This document shows, piece after piece, positions 59,457 through 64,000 of a stretch of 64,000 nt of DNA. Every line of letters starts with the position of its first letter. The first letter of the stretch is position 1. Source of the DNA: Amycolatopsis sp. GM8 (GTDB lineage Bacteria; Actinomycetota; Actinomycetes; Mycobacteriales; Pseudonocardiaceae); the NCBI RefSeq assembly GCF_021653975.1, contig NZ_JAJKFK010000006.1, forward strand, positions 415,789 to 479,788, in the 5' to 3' direction. A program made the position numbers and the translations under genes. The notes beneath the pieces are model-generated. The model was not told the DNA's origin. It did not search any database and worked only from the letters and a program-made list of their open reading frames with translations.

Positions 59457-60812
59457 ATGGCGTCCCGGAGAATCACCGTCACAGCAACGGGAGACAGCTT
59501 CATCACCCGTCGATTGGTGCGCACCGTTCCGTCCACCGTCGAGCTGTCGCGCCTGATCAGTGCCGCGGACGTCAGGTTCACCAACTTCGAAGTGACCGCG
59601 CACGACGGGGCGGGTTATCCCGCCGCGGTCAGCGGCGGCACCTGGGCGATGGCGGCACCGGAGGTGATCGGCGATTTGCAGGTGCTCGGATTCAATCTGG
59701 TCTCGACCGCGAACAATCACGCCCTGGACTACTCCACGGGCGGGCTGCTCGCGACGGACGACAATTTGTCCCGGGCGGGCCTGGCTCATGCCGGGGCCGG
59801 GGCGAACCTGGCTGCCGCTTGTGCACCGGTGTTCGTCGAGACCGAGCGCGGGCGCGTCGGGATGGTCGCGGCGACCAGCACGTTCGACAAGTCGTGGGTC
59901 GCCGGCGATCAGCGCCCGGATCTGCAAGGGCGCCCGGGCCTGAACGTGCTGCATCACAAGGTGGCGCACAAGGTGTCTTCGGCGCAGCTGGCCACCTTGC
60001 GGCAGATCCTCGAGGACACGAGCATCAATGCCACGTACGACCGTTCGGTCGCAACGGGGTTCGTCGTGCCCGTGGAGGATCCGAACGCAGTTCTGGTCGG
60101 TGGCCACCTGTTCGTCGATGACACCGACCCGCGGCCCACCTCGACCGCCGATACCAAGGATGTCGCCCGGATCGTGCGGTCGATCGAACGAGCCCGTGGC
60201 GAAGCCGACTACGTGCTGGTGAGTTTGCACAATCACGAAATGCTCGGGTCCGATCTGGAGCGGCCCGCCGAGTTCGCGGAGAAGTTCGCCCGGGACTGCA
60301 TCGACGCCGGCGCGGACGCGGTGATCGGGCACGGCCCGCACATCCTGCGGGGCATCGAGATCTACCGGGGCAAGCCGATCTTCTACAGCCTCGGCAACTT
60401 CATCTTCGAAAGCGATTCCGTGGCCCACCTGCCGGCGGATTTCTTCGCCGCCTACGGTCTGACCCACCACGACGACACGTTCCAGGCGTTGCGCGAGCGA
60501 AGCCGGAACTGGACCCGGGGATTCTCGGCCCAGCCCGAGATCTGGTCCTCGGTCGTCGCGAAGTGGACGGTCGAGGACGACGGCGCGATCGAGATCCGGC
60601 TGCACCCGATCGACCTCGGCCACACCGAGCCGCACTATCGCCGTGGCGAACCCCGGCTGACCGGCGACACCACCGCAATCGAGAAGCTGCAAGAACTCTC
60701 CGCACCGTATGGCACCCGCATCGACATCGAGGCCGGTGTGGGCGTGATCCGCATCGGCCCGCGGGATCAGGCGCCCGCGGGGGAACGTGCCGCGCTGCGC
60801 GCGAGCGTGTGA
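59457..60812 (+). CDS. CapA/PgsA-like metallophosphatase-fold protein (451 aa)
   Basis: CapA proteins of the poly-gamma-glutamate system have a calcineurin-like fold: TATGDSFITRRL is the first metal motif, LVSTANNHALDYSTGG the central NH pair, and GHGPHILRGIEIY with FYSLGNFIF the last. This protein lacks the N-terminal membrane helix of true CapA/PgsA, so it is probably cytoplasmic and enzymatic rather than a capsule exporter. No capB/capC genes are near; instead a dipeptide-type importer follows 37 nt later, suggesting processing of an imported peptide. GGAAAGG lies 6 nt before the ATG at 59457. Confidence 0.8.
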   Translation: MASRRITVTATGDSFITRRLVRTVPSTVELSRLISAADVRFTNFEVTAHDGAGYPAAVSGGTWAMAAPEVIGDLQVLGFNLVSTANNHALDYSTGGLLATDDNLSRAGLAHAGAGANLAAACAPVFVETERGRVGMVAATSTFDKSWVAGDQRPDLQGRPGLNVLHHKVAHKVSSAQLATLRQILEDTSINATYDRSVATGFVVPVEDPNAVLVGGHLFVDDTDPRPTSTADTKDVARIVRSIERARGEADYVLVSLHNHEMLGSDLERPAEFAEKFARDCIDAGADAVIGHGPHILRGIEIYRGKPIFYSLGNFIFESDSVAHLPADFFAAYGLTHHDDTFQALRERSRNWTRGFSAQPEIWSSVVAKWTVEDDGAIEIRLHPIDLGHTEPHYRRGEPRLTGDTTAIEKLQELSAPYGTRIDIEAGVGVIRIGPRDQAPAGERAALRASV

Positions 60813-60849
60813 GACGACCAGAAAAACCCCGAGCTGAAAGGAGGACCGA

Positions 60850-62409
60850 GTGATCAGATGGCAACGATGGGTCGCGACGTCGGCCGCGATCGTGCTGGCC
60901 GTGGCGCTGAGTGGGTGCGGGGCGCTGGCCGCGCGCACCCATTCCGATCAGGAACTGCACGTGGCACTGGGAGCCCAGCCGACGACGCTGGACGAGCAGA
61001 TGACCACCGCCGAACCGACGAAGTACGTCATGCGTAACGTGTTCGAAACCCTCGTCACCACCGACGCGGACAACAAGGTCGTCCCGATGCTGGCCAGCGC
61101 GATCACCGAGAGCGCGGACCGCACGAGCTACCGTTTCGACCTGCGCCGCGGCGTCCACTTTCACAACGGCGCCGAGATGACCTCGGCGGACGTCGTGGCA
61201 TCGATGACCCGGTGGCTGAAACTGAGTCCCGCCGCCAAAAGCGTTCTGGGCAAGGATGCGACCTTCGTCGCCGACGGCCCATACGCCGTCGTGTTGAAGA
61301 TGAAAGCGCCGGCGGTCGGCGCGCTCGGGGTGATGGCCACCCACAAACAGTTCCCCGCGATCATGCCGGCGGCCATCGCCCAGAACGCCGCACCGACCGG
61401 CGTCACCTCGTTCATCGGGACCGGGCCCTACAAGCTCGTGGAGTGGAAGAAGGACGCCTCCATCCACCTGACCAAGTTCGACGGCTACTCGGCGCGTTCC
61501 GAAGCTCCCTCTGGTTTCGCGGGGCGGCGGGACGCGCTGATCCGAGACGTCTACTTCGACATCGTCACCGACCCGTCCACCCAACTGGCCGGGTTGCAGA
61601 CCGGGAAGTACGACATCCTGGCCAGCGCCAGCTACGACACGTACGACTGGCTGAAGAACGGCAAGGATTTCACCGTCACCAGCTACAACGACGGTGATGT
61701 CGTCTTCGCCTTCAATATCAAGAACGGCGTCTTCGACACCCCGCAGAAACGGCAGGCGGTCCAACTCGGCGTGAACTCCAGCGACATCATGAACGTCGCG
61801 TTCGCCGACAAGGACGTGTACGACCTGAAAGCCGGCTACATGTCGGTCGACCAACCCGACTGGTACACCAACGACGGTGCCGATACCTACAACCAGGGCG
61901 ACACGGCCCGGGCGGGGAAGATGCTGCGGGAAGCCGGCTATCACGGCGAGCCGGTCACGTTGCTGACGGTGAACGACGACCCGTTCCAGTACAAGTCAGC
62001 GGTCGTTCTGCAGCAGCAGCTGAAGGAAATGGGCGTGAACGTCACGCTGCGCACCGGGGATTGGGCCACCTACAGTGCTCTGTCCCTCGACCCGAAGGGC
62101 TACGACATCACGACCGCCGGGATCACGACGGTGTCCGACCCCACTCAGCTGTCCTACCTCGGCGACAGCTGGCCGGTCTACGCGCAATCCCCGGTCGTCG
62201 CGGATGCCTTCACGAAGATCCAGCGCTCGGCGGACCTCAAGGACGCGCGGGATATCTGGGTGAACACCCAGAAGTACCTGCGTGAGGACTATGTGCCGGT
62301 GATCATGGCCGGTGAGTTCAAGGGCGTCTCGGCAGCCAACAAAGACGTCCACGGTTTCACCACCAAGGACGGACCGATCATCTGGAACACCACGCTCGGA
62401 GATCACTGA
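60850..62409 (+). CDS. Peptide/nickel-type ABC transporter substrate-binding lipoprotein (SBP family 5, 519 aa)
   Basis: The N-terminus is a lipoprotein signal peptide with lipobox ALSGC and anchor C23. The mature part is the large DppA/OppA fold: LHVALGAQPTTLDEQ, YRFDLRRGVHFHNGAEMTSADV and FIGTGPYKLVEW are family motifs. It binds a peptide or similar ligand outside the cell. GAAAGGAGG precedes the GTG. The stop and the next ATG share one base (TGATG), so translation is coupled to the permease. Confidence 0.88.
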   Translation: MIRWQRWVATSAAIVLAVALSGCGALAARTHSDQELHVALGAQPTTLDEQMTTAEPTKYVMRNVFETLVTTDADNKVVPMLASAITESADRTSYRFDLRRGVHFHNGAEMTSADVVASMTRWLKLSPAAKSVLGKDATFVADGPYAVVLKMKAPAVGALGVMATHKQFPAIMPAAIAQNAAPTGVTSFIGTGPYKLVEWKKDASIHLTKFDGYSARSEAPSGFAGRRDALIRDVYFDIVTDPSTQLAGLQTGKYDILASASYDTYDWLKNGKDFTVTSYNDGDVVFAFNIKNGVFDTPQKRQAVQLGVNSSDIMNVAFADKDVYDLKAGYMSVDQPDWYTNDGADTYNQGDTARAGKMLREAGYHGEPVTLLTVNDDPFQYKSAVVLQQQLKEMGVNVTLRTGDWATYSALSLDPKGYDITTAGITTVSDPTQLSYLGDSWPVYAQSPVVADAFTKIQRSADLKDARDIWVNTQKYLREDYVPVIMAGEFKGVSAANKDVHGFTTKDGPIIWNTTLGDH

Positions 62410-63362
62410 TGCCGGCTTATATTCTTCGGCGCTTCGCCGCGCTCATCCCGGTGCTGTTGACCGTGTTCACCGCCGTCTTCCTGGTCGTGCACCTGGCGCC
62501 GGGCTCGCCGGCGTCGGTCATCCTCGGCCAGGAAGCGACGCCTCAGCAGATCACTCAATTGAACAGCGACCTCGGGCTCGATCAGCCGCTGTGGCAGCAA
62601 TACGCGACCTGGATCGGCCATGCCGTCACCGGTGATCTGGGCCAGTCGTATTTCCTGGACGCGCCTGTCCTGTCGACCATCGTGGACCACGTGCCGCCCA
62701 CCCTGTCGCTGGCCCTGATCGCGGAGATCATCGGTATCGGCGTCGCGATCCCACTGGGGATCATCGCCGCCACCCGCCGTGGATCGCTGCTGGACCGGGT
62801 GATCCTGAACGGCTCACTGGTCGGGATCTCGGTGCCGAGTTTCCTGCTCGCGCTGTTCCTGCTGCTGGTCTTCGGGGTGTGGCTGCGGGTGCTCCCGGTC
62901 GGCGGCTACGAGCCGTTGTCATCGGGATTCTTCACCTGGTTGTCCTACCTGATTCTTCCCGGTATCGCGCTGGGCGGGATGCAGGCCGCACTGATCACCC
63001 GCATGGCCCGGTCCTCGGTCCTCGAAGTCCTGGGCCAGGAATACATCAAGGTCGCCAAGGCCAAAGGCCTGCGCACGCGGGTGGTGGTGCTCAAACACGC
63101 GCTGCGCAACGCTTTCCTGCCCGTGCTCACCATCCTCGGGCAAGGGCTGGGTTCCCTGATCACCGGGGCGGTGGTGACCGAGACGATCTTCACCATCCCC
63201 GGGATCGGCACGCTCGTGGTCAACTCCGTGCTGCACCGTGACTTTCCCGTCGTGCAGGGCACGGTGCTGTTCACGACCGTGATCTTCGTGCTGGTGAACC
63301 TGATCGTCGACCTCCTCTACGGCGTGTTCGACCCCCGCGTGAAATTGCCGAGCAAACGATGA
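62409..63362 (+). CDS. Peptide ABC transporter permease, DppB-like (317 aa)
   Basis: This integral membrane permease has a first helix (FAALIPVLLTVFTAVFLVVH), LAPGSPASVILG in the periplasmic loop, and the cytoplasmic EAA-type loop YIKVAKAKGLRTRVVVLKHA that meets the ATPase. The end VNLIVDLLYGVFDPRVK is diagnostic of DppB proteins. Together with the next gene it makes the membrane pore. It overlaps both neighbours (1 nt and 4 nt). Confidence 0.9.
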   Translation: MPAYILRRFAALIPVLLTVFTAVFLVVHLAPGSPASVILGQEATPQQITQLNSDLGLDQPLWQQYATWIGHAVTGDLGQSYFLDAPVLSTIVDHVPPTLSLALIAEIIGIGVAIPLGIIAATRRGSLLDRVILNGSLVGISVPSFLLALFLLLVFGVWLRVLPVGGYEPLSSGFFTWLSYLILPGIALGGMQAALITRMARSSVLEVLGQEYIKVAKAKGLRTRVVVLKHALRNAFLPVLTILGQGLGSLITGAVVTETIFTIPGIGTLVVNSVLHRDFPVVQGTVLFTTVIFVLVNLIVDLLYGVFDPRVKLPSKR

Positions 63363-64000
63363 GGCAACAGATGCAGAACAATCAACAGCCCCCACCCACT
63401 CCAGCCGCGGCCACCCCGGCAGCGGAAACATCGATTTCGCGTGGCATCGATCGTGGCCGCACATTGAAGCGGGAAAGCCGCCGCCGCAACCTCCGCCGGC
63501 TCGTCTCGAACCGGTTGTTCGTGGTGGGTGCGGTGGCGGTGGTTTTCCTGGTCGCGGCAGCGATCCTGATCCCGTGGTTCTCGCCGTACGGGCAGTTCGA
63601 CATGGTGCCGGCCGACAAGCTCCGGGGCCCCAGCGCGTCGCATTGGCTGGGGACCGACGACTACGGACGTGACCTCGCGACCCGGCTCGCCTACGGAGTG
63701 CGGACTTCGCTGGGGATCGGCGTCGCGGTCGCGGTGAGCACCACCGTCCTCGGTGCGGTGATCGGCCTCGCGTCGGCGTGGTTCCGGCGCCTCGACGGGG
63801 TGCTGATGCGGATCATGGACGGGCTGATGGCGTTTCCGAGCATCCTGCTGGCCATCTGCATGATGGCCGCGTTCGGGGCCAAGATCAGCAACGTGATCAT
63901 CGCGCTCACGATCGTTTTCACGCCGCAGGTGGCCCGGATCGTCCGCTCCAGCGCGCTGAGTGTGAAGGAAGAGGTCTACGTGCTGGCGATGGTCGCGCAG
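63359..64000 (+). CDS. Peptide ABC transporter permease, DppC-like (3' truncated by window)
   Basis: The ATG at 63359 overlaps the DppB stop (ATGA) and the frame stays open for 214 codons to the window end. After a polar, proline/glutamine-rich N-terminus (about 45 residues, longer than usual) come LFVVGAVAVVFLVAAAILIP as the first helix, HWLGTDDYGRDLATRLAYG as the DppC-specific segment, RIMDGLMAFPSILLAI, and the EAA loop beginning ALSVKEEVYVLAMVAQ at the very end. A second ATG at 63371 is an alternative start. ATPase genes are expected beyond the window. Confidence 0.88.
   Translation, partial: MRQQMQNNQQPPPTPAAATPAAETSISRGIDRGRTLKRESRRRNLRRLVSNRLFVVGAVAVVFLVAAAILIPWFSPYGQFDMVPADKLRGPSASHWLGTDDYGRDLATRLAYGVRTSLGIGVAVAVSTTVLGAVIGLASAWFRRLDGVLMRIMDGLMAFPSILLAICMMAAFGAKISNVIIALTIVFTPQVARIVRSSALSVKEEVYVLAMVAQ

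Overview
The window is about 64 kb of high-GC DNA packed with genes. Start codons are often GTG, genes often overlap by 4 nt (ATGA or GTGA), and GntR/PucR/Lrp/RpiR regulators are frequent, all typical of an actinomycete. The enolase-superfamily protein at 26299-27405 has the same length (368 aa) and the same six active-site residue numbers (K161, K163, D189, E214, D239, K263) as I recall for the Amycolatopsis N-acylamino acid racemase. I therefore infer Amycolatopsis or a close relative in the Pseudonocardiaceae. The content is almost entirely catabolic: uptake systems, acyl-CoA enzymes, amino-acid enzymes and local regulators. I saw no rRNA, tRNA, insertion sequence, phage gene or CRISPR array.

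Layout. (1) 1-8084: end of a thiolase-like gene, an amidohydrolase, then a leftward operon of hydantoinase/oxoprolinase subunits B and A plus a GSA-type aminotransferase, divergent from a beta-keto-acid cleavage enzyme. (2) 8085-8360: a 21-bp tandem repeat array with inverted copies. (3) 8611-23504: an unassigned catabolic cluster with two luciferase-like flavin enzymes, a fused double acyl-CoA dehydrogenase, an aldehyde dehydrogenase, two SDRs, a quinone-reductase-like enzyme, an SMP-30-type lactonase, a cupin, a 442-aa protein I do not recognise, a fused class III CoA-transferase and a GntR/FCD regulator. Three promoters in it carry the same AATCTRTAGATT-like palindrome exactly 3 bp upstream of the -35 box. 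(4) 23505-32500: a degraded MFS gene, a PucR regulator, and a coupled operon (deacylase, M20 peptidase, GNAT, racemase) that fits conversion of D-amino acids to L-amino acids through N-succinyl intermediates, with an APC permease facing away.

(5) 32507-43563: an M20 amidohydrolase, a FluG-like pair (amidohydrolase plus glutamine-synthetase-like protein), an RpiR regulator, a ribose-type ABC importer, an N-acyl-D-amino-acid deacylase and a LysR regulator. (6) 43630-54028: lysine catabolism. A lysine-6-dehydrogenase-like protein and a lysine 6-aminotransferase can both feed an aminoadipate semialdehyde dehydrogenase. An amino acid dehydrogenase and a fused 2-oxoacid dehydrogenase E1 are candidates for making glutaryl-CoA, which glutaryl-CoA dehydrogenase oxidises. 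A second RpiR regulator sits between two similar operator-like sites. (7) 54207-64000: an aminotransferase/RidA pair, a second GSA-type aminotransferase, LysR and Lrp regulators, and a CapA homologue followed by a dipeptide-type ABC importer cut by the window end.

The strongest candidate for an undescribed system is region 3: a compact, apparently co-regulated oxidative pathway of unknown substrate with its own operator and at least one unassigned protein.
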